52,238 bases of DNA from the NCBI RefSeq assembly GCF_025362475.1, contig NZ_JANYGH010000053.1:1-52238 (forward strand), in the 5' to 3' direction. Shown here in pieces: positions 7,767 to 16,087 of this stretch; position 1 is the first letter of the stretch; each line of letters opens with the position of its first letter. This DNA comes from Mucilaginibacter sp. Lineage in GTDB: Bacteria > Bacteroidota > Bacteroidia > Sphingobacteriales > Sphingobacteriaceae. The position numbers and the translations under genes were made by a program. Under the pieces are notes generated by a model. The model did no database searches. It had not been told where the DNA came from and saw only the letters and a list, made by a program, of their open reading frames with translations.

Positions 7767-8675
7767 ATGAAATTTAAACTCTTTACTCTTTTTACATTTC
7801 TCACTCTTTCTTCCTTCGCTCAAACTGATAAAAAGCTTATTGCCCAATTGCAAAATGCCATTAGCAGTTTTCACGGGCAGGCAGGTATCTATGTGCAAAA
7901 CCTTAAAACGGGTAAAACAGTTGCCATAAATGCCGATACGCTGTTCCCTACAGCCAGTATGATCAAGGTGAGCATTCAATGTGGCTTGATGGATAAAATA
8001 GAAAAGGGCGAATTGAAGTACAATCAGAAACTTGTTTACCGCGATTCGCTTTTGTACGCCGGTGAGGATATTTTGGGCTCGTTTAAAGATAAAGATACCG
8101 TACAGTTAAGCAAGGTGGCCATGCTGATGATTACCATGAGTGATAATACTGCCAGCCTGTGGCTGCAAAAGCTGGTTGGCGGCGATTATATTAATAGCTG
8201 GCTGCAACAAAACGGTTTTAAAGTGATGCGGGTAAATTCAAGGGTAGCCGGTCGCGAGGCTATCCGCAAGGTTTATGGCTGGGGGGTAAGTACTCCTTAT
8301 GAAATGTGCCGTTTGTTTACCATGATAAGACAGGGAGAAGCGGTAAGCCCGGCGGCCAGCGAACGTATGTATCGTAATATGGGCCGGATTTATTGGGATG
8401 AGAAAGCGCTGTCACAGATTCCGCCGTATGTACATACCATATCCAAACAGGGCGCGGTTGATGAATCAAGATCCGAAACCGTACTGGTGAACGCTCCTCA
8501 TGGCGATTATGTATTCTCCATTATTACCAACCACAATACCGATCAAAGCTGGGGTACTACTAATGAGGCCGGTTTGCTTATAAAAAAGGTATCGGCGCTG
8601 CTGTGGCATTACTATGAACCAGGCAGCGACTGGAAGCCTGCCGATGGCGTTGATAAATACATGCTAAATGAGTAA
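7767..8675 (+). CDS. Class A beta-lactamase-like serine hydrolase
   Basis: A 302-residue exported protein: signal peptide ending SSFAQ (residues 14-19), then a class A beta-lactamase fold. The nucleophile motif S-M-I-K is at 64-67, S-D-N at 125-127, and the third box reads K-Q-G at 227-229 instead of K-T-G or K-S-G. The omega loop has SRVAGREAIR at 158-167; Glu164 may be the Glu166 equivalent, with one extra residue before it, but the usual ExxLN is absent. STPYEM downstream matches the TTPxxM of class A enzymes. It could hydrolyse beta-lactams in the periplasm or be a divergent relative with another substrate. Confidence 0.85.
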   Translation: MKFKLFTLFTFLTLSSFAQTDKKLIAQLQNAISSFHGQAGIYVQNLKTGKTVAINADTLFPTASMIKVSIQCGLMDKIEKGELKYNQKLVYRDSLLYAGEDILGSFKDKDTVQLSKVAMLMITMSDNTASLWLQKLVGGDYINSWLQQNGFKVMRVNSRVAGREAIRKVYGWGVSTPYEMCRLFTMIRQGEAVSPAASERMYRNMGRIYWDEKALSQIPPYVHTISKQGAVDESRSETVLVNAPHGDYVFSIITNHNTDQSWGTTNEAGLLIKKVSALLWHYYEPGSDWKPADGVDKYMLNE

Positions 8676-8814
8676 AATGCAGATAAACTGAATAGTAAGG
8701 GTATTGAAGAACAGATAAGTATCGCCCTGTTTAATTTTTACTATGTATTGAGCTAAGCATCAACAAATAAGGTAAGTTTTAATAAATTAGAGTGATTTAT
8801 TAAAACTTACCATT

Positions 8815-9381
8815 ATGACTCAGCCTACTTCACCGAAATATAAAGTGTTAACGATTAAGAAAAAATTCCTGACGTTAATATGTCTCGTGGTTTTAACCTT
8901 GGTTTACCAACCATCCCGAGCCCAGGTAATTACCAAATACGGTGATAACGTGAGCACGCTTGACGGTATCATGAAAGCCTATTACGATGTAGTAACCGTG
9001 AAGAAAGGGGAGAAGGTAAGCTATGAGCGCGATAGCCTGCTGCATATTGCCGATGCGCGGGTAGGTTCGGGCTATATTGATAAGCAGGGAAAACAGCGTT
9101 TTAATTATATGACGCTTAAAGAATATCACCGCCTCTCGGATGCCTCACTTTCCCGTGATGGCTTTGATGAAAGGGAAATTTCCCGGAAGGTGGAAAAGTT
9201 TGGCAGTATATACCATGTTTTCAGTACCTATGAATCGCGCAATATTAAAAACGGACCTGTGATTGAGCGTGGCATCAACAGCATCGAACTATTTAATGAT
9301 GGTATCCGTTTCTGGATCCTGGCCTGGTTTTTTGATGGCGAACGGAAAGATAACCCTATACCAAAGGAGTATTTAAATTAG
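8815..9381 (+). CDS. Exported NTF2-like (SnoaL-type) protein, function unknown
   Basis: A 188-residue protein with a basic n-region (KKK) and hydrophobic core ending PSRAQ, a signal peptide cleaved near residue 37. The mature part (STLDGIMKAYYDVVTVKKGE, then a long polar helix, ending FWILAWFFDGERKDNPIP) has the pattern of an NTF2-like fold: N-terminal helices followed by curved beta strands with a terminal aromatic strand. No catalytic residues can be assigned. It follows the beta-lactamase-like gene by 139 bases on the same strand. The family call is by pattern and moderately certain. Confidence 0.65.
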   Translation: MTQPTSPKYKVLTIKKKFLTLICLVVLTLVYQPSRAQVITKYGDNVSTLDGIMKAYYDVVTVKKGEKVSYERDSLLHIADARVGSGYIDKQGKQRFNYMTLKEYHRLSDASLSRDGFDEREISRKVEKFGSIYHVFSTYESRNIKNGPVIERGINSIELFNDGIRFWILAWFFDGERKDNPIPKEYLN

Positions 9382-9472
9382 TATCAAGTAGTTAGTATCA
9401 AGTATCAAGACTTGATTGGAATTGCAGCGAAAGGAAAAAATTCTGTCAATCCTGCCAAATCCTAAAATCGTG

Positions 9473-10051
9473 TTAGCTTTTCATCTTCTTCAACAGTGCT
9501 TCAACCACTTTAGGAAAATGCAGATGTTCTAGTTGCTGCCCCTTGAATTTTATCATTTCCAGGTTATCACCGGCCTCTATTTTGAATTTCGACTGGTGGA
9601 TAACTTCGCCTTCGTCAAAATTCTCGTTCACAAAATGGATGGTGATGCCGCTTTCTTCTTCCTTAGCGTCTAAGATAGCTTTGTGTACATGATCGCCATA
9701 CATGCCTTTGCCGCCATACTTAGGCAACAGGGAAGGGTGCAGGTTGATGATTTTATTGGGGAAAGCCTTTAGTAAGGATCCCGGTATCAGCCATAAAAAA
9801 CCGGCCAGTACAATGAGGTCAACCTGGAGGTTTTTAAGCAGGCGAATTACATCATCTGTCTCAAAAAATTCATGACGGGTAAATATGTGCGATGGCACTT
9901 CAAAATTGTCGGCACGTTGTAATACGTAAGCTTGTGGGTTGTTGGTGAGTATCAGTACAACTTCGGCTTCGGCATTGCGTTTAAAATGCTCCATTAATTT
10001 TTGGGCGTTTGATCCCGAACCTGAAGCAAAAATGGCAATTCGTTTCTTCAT
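9473..10051 (-). CDS. purN: Phosphoribosylglycinamide formyltransferase (GART)
   Basis: A 192-residue PurN, which transfers the formyl group of 10-formyltetrahydrofolate to GAR in the third step of purine synthesis. The phosphate-binding GSGSN is at 11-15; the catalytic set Asn103, His105 (INLHPSLLP) and Asp146 (NFDEGEVI) is intact. Length is normal. The gene stands alone here; purH is about 23 kb away in the same window on the other strand. Confidence 0.96.
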   Translation of the reverse strand: MKKRIAIFASGSGSNAQKLMEHFKRNAEAEVVLILTNNPQAYVLQRADNFEVPSHIFTRHEFFETDDVIRLLKNLQVDLIVLAGFLWLIPGSLLKAFPNKIINLHPSLLPKYGGKGMYGDHVHKAILDAKEEESGITIHFVNENFDEGEVIHQSKFKIEAGDNLEMIKFKGQQLEHLHFPKVVEALLKKMKS

Positions 10052-10161
10052 TAAAGTTTATGCTTTTCAAAAGGTTATGAAGCTACCGGTAATCTGTATG
10101 CTACCGGTAATTAAGTAATAAATCGTTCAATTATATTTCAAATATATATTTATTACGTGTT

Positions 10162-10683
10162 TTAATTGGTAATTGTTGTCGCATTTTGCCTTATAAATCC
10201 ATATCGTACTACCTGCCGCTTTTTCGTTGCCGAATAATTGGGTTCAACATCACCGGTTTGCAATACCAGCGAGTAGGTGCCAAGGTTAAATATCTGCGTG
10301 TTTTTAAATGGGGTACTTGTACTAAAGCCACCACCTGCTACATTAATCTTACAAACCATATCCGATGCAAAATATAACCTGTTAGGCGTCAGTGTCCAGG
10401 TGCTGTTTGTGGTTTGATCAAGGCAGTCAAAATTTGTATAAGAACAGGTATTGTCTGTTTTAAAGGTGAAAAACTGCGATTTTTGACAATCGGTATTTAA
10501 TGTATCCGGGTCGCCTACCTGTGCATTGCCTAAGTAATGATAAACCTGTACAGAGGCCAGTTGCCAAACACCGGTTGTTAACAGGTGGGGTATATTGCTG
10601 TTATTGTCCTTTTTGCAGGAATTACTGAACAGGCTAAGCGTAACTAAACCAAGTATAAATATTAATGGGAGTTTATTTTTCAT
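10162..10683 (-). CDS. Lipoprotein with lipocalin-like domain, function unknown
   Basis: A 173-residue protein with a type II signal peptide: hydrophobic core LIFILGLVTLSLFSNSC, lipidated Cys23, then KKDNN. The mature part begins with GVWQLASVQVY, has many short beta strands (FFTFKTDNTCSY, STWTLTPNRLYF) and resembles the lipocalin-like small lipoproteins common in Bacteroidota. Lysine and aspartate just after the Cys may favour surface display, but this cannot be settled here. A TACTTTTG element at 10698-10705 (minus strand) supports the start. Confidence 0.75.
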   Translation of the reverse strand: MKNKLPLIFILGLVTLSLFSNSCKKDNNSNIPHLLTTGVWQLASVQVYHYLGNAQVGDPDTLNTDCQKSQFFTFKTDNTCSYTNFDCLDQTTNSTWTLTPNRLYFASDMVCKINVAGGGFSTSTPFKNTQIFNLGTYSLVLQTGDVEPNYSATKKRQVVRYGFIRQNATTITN

Positions 10684-10697
10684 GTAAAGTGTACCCG

Positions 10698-10705
10698 CAA
10701 AAGTA
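10698..10705 (-). promoter_or_regulatory. -7 promoter element of the lipoprotein gene
   Basis: TACTTTTG on the minus strand, 15 bases ahead of the ATG; fits TAnnTTTG. Confidence 0.55.
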
Positions 10706-10909
10706 AAAAATCCTGTTTATTAGTTGGCTATCAGGATGTATTTATAACTGTTTTAAAGAAAAATTATTACCTAACCCAATAACGGGCGTAAGAAAGGGCT
10801 TGAAAACCTGAAAATTGCCGATAGACCTGGTTATTGCTATAGCGCAAATTCTTGACTACAGAATCGGCATCAAAAATTGATTGTCCTGCTATAATAAGGA
10901 TTGATTTTT

Positions 10910-10917
10910 TACATTTG
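10910..10917 (+). promoter_or_regulatory. -7 promoter element of the yiaK-like pseudogene
   Basis: TACATTTG fits TAnnTTTG and sits 19 bases before ATG 10936, so the broken gene may still be transcribed. Confidence 0.55.
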
Positions 10918-10935
10918 AATTTTGACGTTAATACT

Positions 10936-11924
10936 ATGCGTATTCCCTTCCCTCAACTCAAAGCCGAATTTAAACGTGTTTTGCAAAGTCTTGATTTTAC
11001 AGAAACCAAGGCTGAAGCATGTGCTGATATTTTTGCGGGTAACAGCAGAGATGGCGTATATACCCATGGACTTAACCGGTTCCCGGTTTTGTACAGCATG
11101 TAAAGGATGGTTTGGTAAAGCCAGGCATGGAGCCAACCAAAGAAGGTGGTTTTGGCGCGATGGAACAATGGAACGGTAACTACGGACCAGGCATACTGAA
11201 CGCTGTTTTTTGTATGGACAGAGCAATTGAGCTGGCTGATTTGAGTGGGATAAGTTGTGTAGCTATAAAAAATACCAACCACTGGATGCGTGGCGGCACC
11301 TATGGCTGGCAGGCTGCCGAAGCTGGTTATATTGGGATCTGTTTTACCAATACCATAGCAAACCTGCCGCCCTGGGGAGGGCTTGATCCACGTTTAGGGA
11401 ATAATCCATTGGTTATAGCCGTGCCGCGTAAAGGTGGTCATGTGGTGCTGGATATGGCTATATCCCAATACGCTGTAGGTAAATTGCAGCAATACAAATC
11501 AAATCATGAAGAATTGCCTTTACCCGGCGGGTATGATAGTAAAGGTAATTTAAGTACTGATGCCGCTGCCATTCTGCAGTCTAAAAGATTGTTGCCGGTT
11601 GGTTTCTGGAAAGGCTCGGGCTTATCATTGGTGCTTGATCTGTGGGCAACGGTTTTAAGCGGGGGTAATTCCACAGCTAAGATTACTGAAAGCGGTGCAG
11701 AATCCGGCGTATCGCAGGTTTTTATATGTATAAAACCTAACAGCGATGCGCAAACAACTGCACTTATTGAAGAGATTATAGCCTATACTAAAACCAGCGC
11801 CCCTGAGCCCGGAGGCGGATCAATATCATACCCGGGAGAAAACACCATTAAAACGCGCGTAAAGAATTTAAATGAAGGTGTATTAGTGGATGAACGGATA
11901 TGGGAAGAGGTGAGAGGGTTGTAA
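10936..11924 (+). pseudogene. yiaK: 2,3-diketo-L-gulonate reductase-like dehydrogenase, frameshifted
   Basis: The two parts together match YiaK/DlgD of the malate/L-lactate dehydrogenase-like (Ldh_2) superfamily, NAD(P)H-dependent reductases of 2-oxo acids. The first part (from ATG 10936, MRIPFPQLKAEFKRVL) reads to GLNRFP and then runs into a stop at 11101. The second frame continues with FVQHVKDGLVKPGMEP, GAMEQWNG, NTNHWMRGGTYGWQAAE, WKGSGLSLVLDLWATVLS to a stop at 11924. Moving the frame by adding one base near 11084-11087 (within tcccggtttt) restores a continuous protein of about 329 residues, the normal family length. Either the gene is a recent pseudogene or there is a one-base sequence error. 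Downstream lies a toxin-antitoxin pair. Confidence 0.85.
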
Positions 11925-11930
11925 GGATGT

Positions 11931-11948
11931 TTCAATTCAGCAATTGAA
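11931..11948. promoter_or_regulatory. Inverted repeat upstream of higB, possible operator
   Basis: ttcaatt and aattgaa, 7-bp perfect arms with a 4-base spacer, just after the pseudogene stop and about 30 bases upstream of the -7 element. One of two candidate HigA operators. Confidence 0.4.
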
Positions 11949-11955
11949 TAATAAA

Positions 11956-11970
11956 TTCCCAATTCGGGAA
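11956..11970. promoter_or_regulatory. Inverted repeat inside the higBA promoter, probable operator
   Basis: ttccc-aattc-gggaa lies 8 bases upstream of the TATGTTTG -7 element (11979-11986). A repressor bound here would cover the promoter, as expected for HigA autoregulation. Confidence 0.45.
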
Positions 11971-11978
11971 CTTTTCAT

Positions 11979-11986
11979 TATGTTTG
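11979..11986 (+). promoter_or_regulatory. -7 promoter element of higBA
   Basis: TATGTTTG fits TAnnTTTG. It overlaps an in-frame TTG at 11984, which therefore cannot be the start of higB; the next TTG at 12002 is preferred. Confidence 0.5.
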
Positions 11987-12001
11987 TTTAAAGAAAATGC
12001 T

Positions 12002-12295
12002 TTGAGAGTTATAGCAAAGAAAATACTTAGAGACTTTTGGGAGATACATCCAGACTGTCAGCAACAATTGAAGGCTTGGTTCCAGGAAACAAGTAGCAGT
12101 GAATGGCAACACCCAAACGATATTAAGAAAGAATATCCGAGTGCAAGCATTTTACAGGATAACAGGGTTGTATTTAATATTAAAGGAAATAACTATCGTT
12201 TAATTGTGAAAATAAGCTACAACTATCAAATGGTTTGGGTTAGGTTTATTGGAACCCATTCTGAATATGATAAAATAGACGCTACAAAAATCTAA
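12002..12295 (+). CDS. higB: HigB-type mRNA interferase toxin
   Basis: From TTG 12002 the protein is 97 residues beginning MRVIAKKILRDFWEIHP, which matches the family start exactly; the six residues available upstream of it are not family-like and overlap the promoter. The RelE/HigB fold is shown by the N-terminal helix pair, LKAWFQE, FNIKGNNYRLIVKISY and the C-terminal VWVRFIGTHSEYDKID with the conserved His. Such toxins cleave mRNA at the ribosome. It is followed after 5 bases by the antitoxin gene, in the toxin-first order usual for higBA. Rare TTG initiation may help keep toxin levels low. Confidence 0.92.
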   Translation: MRVIAKKILRDFWEIHPDCQQQLKAWFQETSSSEWQHPNDIKKEYPSASILQDNRVVFNIKGNNYRLIVKISYNYQMVWVRFIGTHSEYDKIDATKI

Positions 12296-12300
12296 TCATC

Positions 12301-12657
12301 ATGACTATAAAACCTATTAAAAATGAAAACGATTATCAACGGGCTTTAGAAAGGCTTGAATTGATATTTGATGCGCGAAAAGGTTCTGAAGATGGTGACG
12401 AGCTTGAAGTTTTAGGGATTTTAATTGAAAGGTACGAGGATGAGCATTTTCCAATCGATTTTCCAGATCCTATTGAAGCCATAAAATTCAGAATGGAACA
12501 AATGGGATATAACCAAAACGACCTTGCAAAAGTGATAGGGCTTAAAAGTAGAGCAAGCGAAATTTTAAATAAAAAGAGAAAACTGTCATTAGAAATGATC
12601 AGGCTTTTACATGATAACCTGAAAATTCCTACTGAAGTATTGATCCAGGCTTATTAA
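12301..12657 (+). CDS. higA: HigA-type antitoxin with XRE helix-turn-helix
   Basis: A 118-residue antitoxin. Residues 1-55 are the helical toxin-binding part (YQRALERLELIFDARKGSEDGDELEVLGILIERYEDEHF), and residues 62-118 form an XRE-type helix-turn-helix (IKFRMEQMGYNQNDLAKVIGLKSRASEILNKKRKLSLEM). This matches the larger HigA class with an N-terminal extension. It would neutralise HigB and repress the shared promoter through the inverted repeats at 11931-11970. Confidence 0.93.
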   Translation: MTIKPIKNENDYQRALERLELIFDARKGSEDGDELEVLGILIERYEDEHFPIDFPDPIEAIKFRMEQMGYNQNDLAKVIGLKSRASEILNKKRKLSLEMIRLLHDNLKIPTEVLIQAY

Positions 12658-12709
12658 TGATTAAAAATTTTTGATAATATACTAAATCAAGCTTTTATAG
12701 GATAGGAAA

Positions 12710-13432
12710 TTAATCCATCATCCCCTGAAATTTTTCCCAAAAGCCATCATGCGGAACAGGCGCTACTATTTCAACCGGCTCATTTTTTACAGGATGAATA
12801 AAGGTTAACCGGCGTGCATGCAGGCAGATACTTTTACGCAGGCTGCCACGCGGATAACCATATTTATTGTCGCCCACAATAGGGGTGCCCAAAGTGGATA
12901 GCTGTACCCTGATCTGGTGAGGACGGCCGGTTATAGGGTCAACCTCAATTAAGTAATAGCCGTTAAGCTCGCCAACCAATTTGTAACTCAGTTCGGCCCG
13001 TAAGCTACCCTGTACTTCTTTGTCGTGCGCTTTAGTTACGTTTTTCTGCGGATTTTTAACCAGCCAGTGCACTAAAGTACCTGCTTCGGGGTATGGTTTT
13101 TTGCGTACTACGGCAAAATAAGTTTTGTGCATTTCGCGCCCCTTAAACATTTTATTGATTCGCTCCAGGGCCTTGCTTGTTTTGGCAAACAGGATAACGC
13201 CACTTACGGGCCTGTCAAGCCGGTGTACCACACCCAGGAAAGCGCCATTAGGTTTGCTGTATTTTTTGGCAATATATTTTTTTACCTTGTCATCAAGCGA
13301 TTCATCGCCGGTATCATCAACCTGCACAATATCGCCGGCACGCTTGTTTATGGCAATAAGGTGGTTATCCTCATAAAGAATATCCGCATCGGTAATATCG
13401 TAACTTGTATAATTAAATTCTGGGCGAGCCAT
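12710..13432 (-). CDS. RluA-family 23S rRNA or tRNA pseudouridine synthase
   Basis: A 240-residue pseudouridine synthase without an S4 domain. The catalytic motif HRLDRPVSG is at 70-78 with Asp73 as nucleophile; the later KTYFAVV and GRPHQIRVQLSTLGTPIVGDNKYG blocks are intact. Which uridines are modified cannot be read from the sequence; the absence of S4 makes it closer to RluA or TruC-type members than to RluC/RluD. It is transcribed away from higA and is followed upstream by word-type repeats. Confidence 0.93.
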   Translation of the reverse strand: MARPEFNYTSYDITDADILYEDNHLIAINKRAGDIVQVDDTGDESLDDKVKKYIAKKYSKPNGAFLGVVHRLDRPVSGVILFAKTSKALERINKMFKGREMHKTYFAVVRKKPYPEAGTLVHWLVKNPQKNVTKAHDKEVQGSLRAELSYKLVGELNGYYLIEVDPITGRPHQIRVQLSTLGTPIVGDNKYGYPRGSLRKSICLHARRLTFIHPVKNEPVEIVAPVPHDGFWEKFQGMMD

Positions 13433-13581
13433 TTTTATTTAGTTCATGGTTGATGGTTAATAGTACATGGTAGCTGCAAATGACTATGAACAATAATCTG
13501 CTAACTATTAACTATTTAATCGGTTCATTTTCAAATCTTCAAATCATTTGCATATCTGCACATCTGAAATTTGCACATCTA

Positions 13582-14394
13582 TTAATATTGTTCCTTATCA
13601 TTAGGGAAGCTCTTTGATTTTACATCGCTGATGTAGTTTTTAAAGGCCCCGTTCATTTGCTCGTATAAATTGGCGTACTGGCGTAAAAAACGAGGTTTAA
13701 AATCGTTATTGATACCCAGCATATCGTGTACCACTAAAACCTGTCCGTCGCACTGGCCAGCGCCGATACCGATGATCGGGATCTGTACGCTTTCACTTAC
13801 TTCCTGGGCAAGTTTGGCCGGGATTTTCTCCAGTACTATGGCAAAACAACCCAACTCCTGTAATTTTAAGGCATCTTCCCTTAGTTTTTGGGCTTCTACT
13901 TCTTCTTTTGCACGTACGGTATAGGTGCCAAATTTATAAATAGACTGTGGTGTTAAACCCAGGTGACCCATAACCGGTATGCCTGCGGTAAGTATGCGAC
14001 TAACGGATTCTGCAATTTCTACGCCGCCTTCCATTTTAACACCATGTGCACCCGATTCCTTCATGATACGGATAGAGGAGTTCAGCGCTTCTTTTGAGTT
14101 ACCCTGGTACGAACCAAAAGGCAGATCGACCACCACCAACGCGCGTTTTGCAGCGCGAACCACCGAAGAGGCGTGGTATATCATCTGATCGAGCGTTATA
14201 GGCAATGTAGTTTCATGACCGGCCATTACGTTGGAGGCCGAGTCGCCCACCAAAATAATATCCATACCGGCATCATCAACAATGGCCGCCATAGAGTAAT
14301 CATAGGCGGTTAGCATGGCAATCTTTTCGCCACGGTTTTTCATCTCCTGCAGTATATGCGTGGTGATTCTTTTAACTTCTTTGTTTACAGACAT
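13582..14394 (-). CDS. panB: 3-methyl-2-oxobutanoate hydroxymethyltransferase
   Basis: PanB of 270 residues from ATG 14394; it makes ketopantoate from 2-oxoisovalerate and methylenetetrahydrofolate in the pantothenate pathway. Family blocks TAYDYSMA, VGDSASNVMAGHETTLPI, VVDLPFGSYQ, MEGG, GHLGLTPQS, VLEKIP and GIGAG are all present. The reading frame is open for 17 more residues upstream, but a TACCTTTG element at 14418-14425 lies inside that extension, so 14394 is the better start and gives the usual family length. Confidence 0.95.
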   Translation of the reverse strand: MSVNKEVKRITTHILQEMKNRGEKIAMLTAYDYSMAAIVDDAGMDIILVGDSASNVMAGHETTLPITLDQMIYHASSVVRAAKRALVVVDLPFGSYQGNSKEALNSSIRIMKESGAHGVKMEGGVEIAESVSRILTAGIPVMGHLGLTPQSIYKFGTYTVRAKEEVEAQKLREDALKLQELGCFAIVLEKIPAKLAQEVSESVQIPIIGIGAGQCDGQVLVVHDMLGINNDFKPRFLRQYANLYEQMNGAFKNYISDVKSKSFPNDKEQY

Positions 14395-14417
14395 TGTTAA
14401 TTGTATTAAAGAAAGCA

Positions 14418-14425
14418 CAAAGGTA
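14418..14425 (-). promoter_or_regulatory. -7 promoter element of panB
   Basis: TACCTTTG on the minus strand, 23 bases ahead of ATG 14394; it decides the start choice. Confidence 0.6.
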
Positions 14426-14480
14426 TTGAAAGGCACGAATTTCACGAATTTAATCGAATCGGGCTAACTGGATATATGAA

Positions 14481-14751
14481 ATGAATAAGAAATATCAACT
14501 TTAAAAAAGAGATTTAGGATGGGTTTTATAACCAGCCATTAAAAAAAATGCAGCATAAATTCGTGAAAATCTGATTTTCTAATTTGTGAAATTCGTGTTT
14601 TATAAATTGATACTGTGGAATTAATGAATAAGAAATATCAACTTTCAAAAAGAGATTTAGGAAGGGTTACATAACCTGCCAGTAAAAAATCTGCTGCGTA
14701 AATTCGTGAAAATCCGGTTTTCTAATTTGTGAAATTCGTGTTTTATAAATT
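14481..14751. repeat. Tandem pair of 128-bp repeats upstream of carA
   Basis: Copy 1 at 14481-14608 and copy 2 at 14624-14751 have the same length and about 90 percent identity (roughly 12 differences counted by eye), with a 143-base period. Each ends with a stretch containing aaattcgtg words, and a more divergent relative lies at 34661-34728 upstream of mreB. No reading frame is shared. It occupies the panB-carA gap, where only promoter elements are otherwise seen. Confidence 0.85.
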
Positions 14752-14777
14752 TGTCTTTTAAATCCGAAATAAATTCC

Positions 14778-14785
14778 TACTTTTG
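14778..14785 (+). promoter_or_regulatory. -7 promoter element of carA
   Basis: TACTTTTG fits TAnnTTTG; it leaves a leader of about 100 bases before the ATG at 14888. Confidence 0.55.
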
Positions 14786-14887
14786 CACCGTGAATCCGGA
14801 AGTTCCTTACTTCAATATTTCTATCAGTTTTCACGGGGCTTTGAACCAGGCGATCCGATTTAATAATCCATTCAATTTTTTTGCTAA

Positions 14888-15988
14888 ATGACTTACTTCA
14901 CCAAATTACCGGCTGTACTTTTATTGGCCGACGGAACCGTTTTTCACGGTAAAGCCGCCGGAAAGATTGGCACTACAACCGGCGAGATCTGTTTTAATAC
15001 AGGTATGACCGGCTACCAGGAAATTTTTACCGACCCATCATACTTTGGGCAAATAATGGTTGCAACCAATGCTCATATTGGTAATTATGGCATTGCCGAT
15101 AACGAAGTTGAATCTGGAAATATCCAGATCTCGGGCTTGGTTTGTAAAAATTACAATATCGCTTATAGCCGTAAACAGGCCAATGAATCTATCCAGGATT
15201 ATTTTCAGACGCAAAATATTGTAGGTATCTCTGATGTGGATACCCGCCAGATAGTTCGCCACATCCGTGATAAGGGTGCAATGAACGCTATCATCTCATC
15301 TGAAATACTGGATATTGAAGAATTGAAAGCCCGGCTTGCCGAAGTGCCTTCAATGGATGGACTGGAGCTTTCATCGCAGGTATCAACTACCGAAACTTAT
15401 ACTTTTGGTGATGAAAAGGCTGCTTACCGCGTTGCTGTGCTTGACCTGGGTGTTAAAAAGAACATCTTGCGCAATTTTGATGATCGTGATGTATATGCCA
15501 AGGTATTCCCTGCAAAAACCACTTTTGCCGAAATGGAAAAAGATTTTGCACCAACCGGTTACTTTATATCAAACGGCCCCGGTGATCCATCGGCTATGCC
15601 TTACGCTATAGATACCGTAAAAGAAATTTTGGCGGCTGATAAGCCAATGTTTGGGATTTGCTTAGGCCACCAGTTGCTGGCTTTAGCCAATGATATTCCG
15701 ACCAAAAAAATGTTTAATGGTCACCGCGGCTTAAATCACCCGGTAAAAAATATCATCATTAACCATTGCGAAGTGACTTCACAAAACCATGGTTTTGGAG
15801 TAGTGCCGGAAGCTGTGCGCGCATCTGATAAGGTAGAGATCACCCACGTGAACCTTAATGATCAGTCGATAGAAGGCATTCGTGTAAAAGATAAAAAAGC
15901 ATTCTCGGTACAATATCACCCCGAGTCATCTCCTGGTCCACATGATTCAAGGTATCTGTTTGATGACTTTATAAAATTGATGAAATAA
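14888..15988 (+). CDS. carA: Carbamoyl-phosphate synthase small (glutaminase) subunit
   Basis: A 366-residue CarA, which hydrolyses glutamine and passes ammonia to CarB for carbamoyl phosphate, feeding pyrimidine and arginine synthesis. The N-terminal domain (DGTVFHGKAAG, TGMTGYQEI, TDPSYFGQI) is followed by the class I amidotransferase domain with Cys258 in GICLGHQ and His344-Pro-Glu346 in QYHPESSPGP. The large-subunit gene carB is not adjacent: the next gene is a convergent histidine kinase, so the two subunits are encoded apart. Confidence 0.97.
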   Translation: MTYFTKLPAVLLLADGTVFHGKAAGKIGTTTGEICFNTGMTGYQEIFTDPSYFGQIMVATNAHIGNYGIADNEVESGNIQISGLVCKNYNIAYSRKQANESIQDYFQTQNIVGISDVDTRQIVRHIRDKGAMNAIISSEILDIEELKARLAEVPSMDGLELSSQVSTTETYTFGDEKAAYRVAVLDLGVKKNILRNFDDRDVYAKVFPAKTTFAEMEKDFAPTGYFISNGPGDPSAMPYAIDTVKEILAADKPMFGICLGHQLLALANDIPTKKMFNGHRGLNHPVKNIIINHCEVTSQNHGFGVVPEAVRASDKVEITHVNLNDQSIEGIRVKDKKAFSVQYHPESSPGPHDSRYLFDDFIKLMK

Positions 15989-16036
15989 GTTTTTTTAATT
16001 TGAAGATTTGAAAATCTGAGGATTTGAAAATGATTT

Positions 16037-16074
16037 TAAAAGCCTTTTGAGTTTTAAACTTGAAAGGCTTTTTT
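16037..16074. terminator. Bidirectional terminator between carA and the histidine kinase
   Basis: aaaagccttt and aaaggctttttt pair around a 15-base loop, with A and T runs on both sides, between convergent genes. Confidence 0.75.
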
Positions 16075-16087
16075 GTTGCTTTATCTA

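Noticed and set aside
10852..10935. Upstream extension of the yiaK-like frame
   Set aside because: The -7 element at 10910-10917 lies within it and YiaK begins at the later Met (MRIPFPQLK).
14395..14445. Longer panB start giving 287 residues
   Set aside because: The extension covers the promoter element and exceeds the normal family length.
14481..14751. CRISPR array
   Set aside because: Only two long direct repeats with a 15-base spacer; no short regular repeats and no cas gene in the window.
14788..14836. Hairpin ccgtgaa / ttcacgg in front of carA as a leader attenuator
   Set aside because: With the -7 element at 14778-14785 the first arm lies at the transcript start, so the stem would be hardly or not transcribed.
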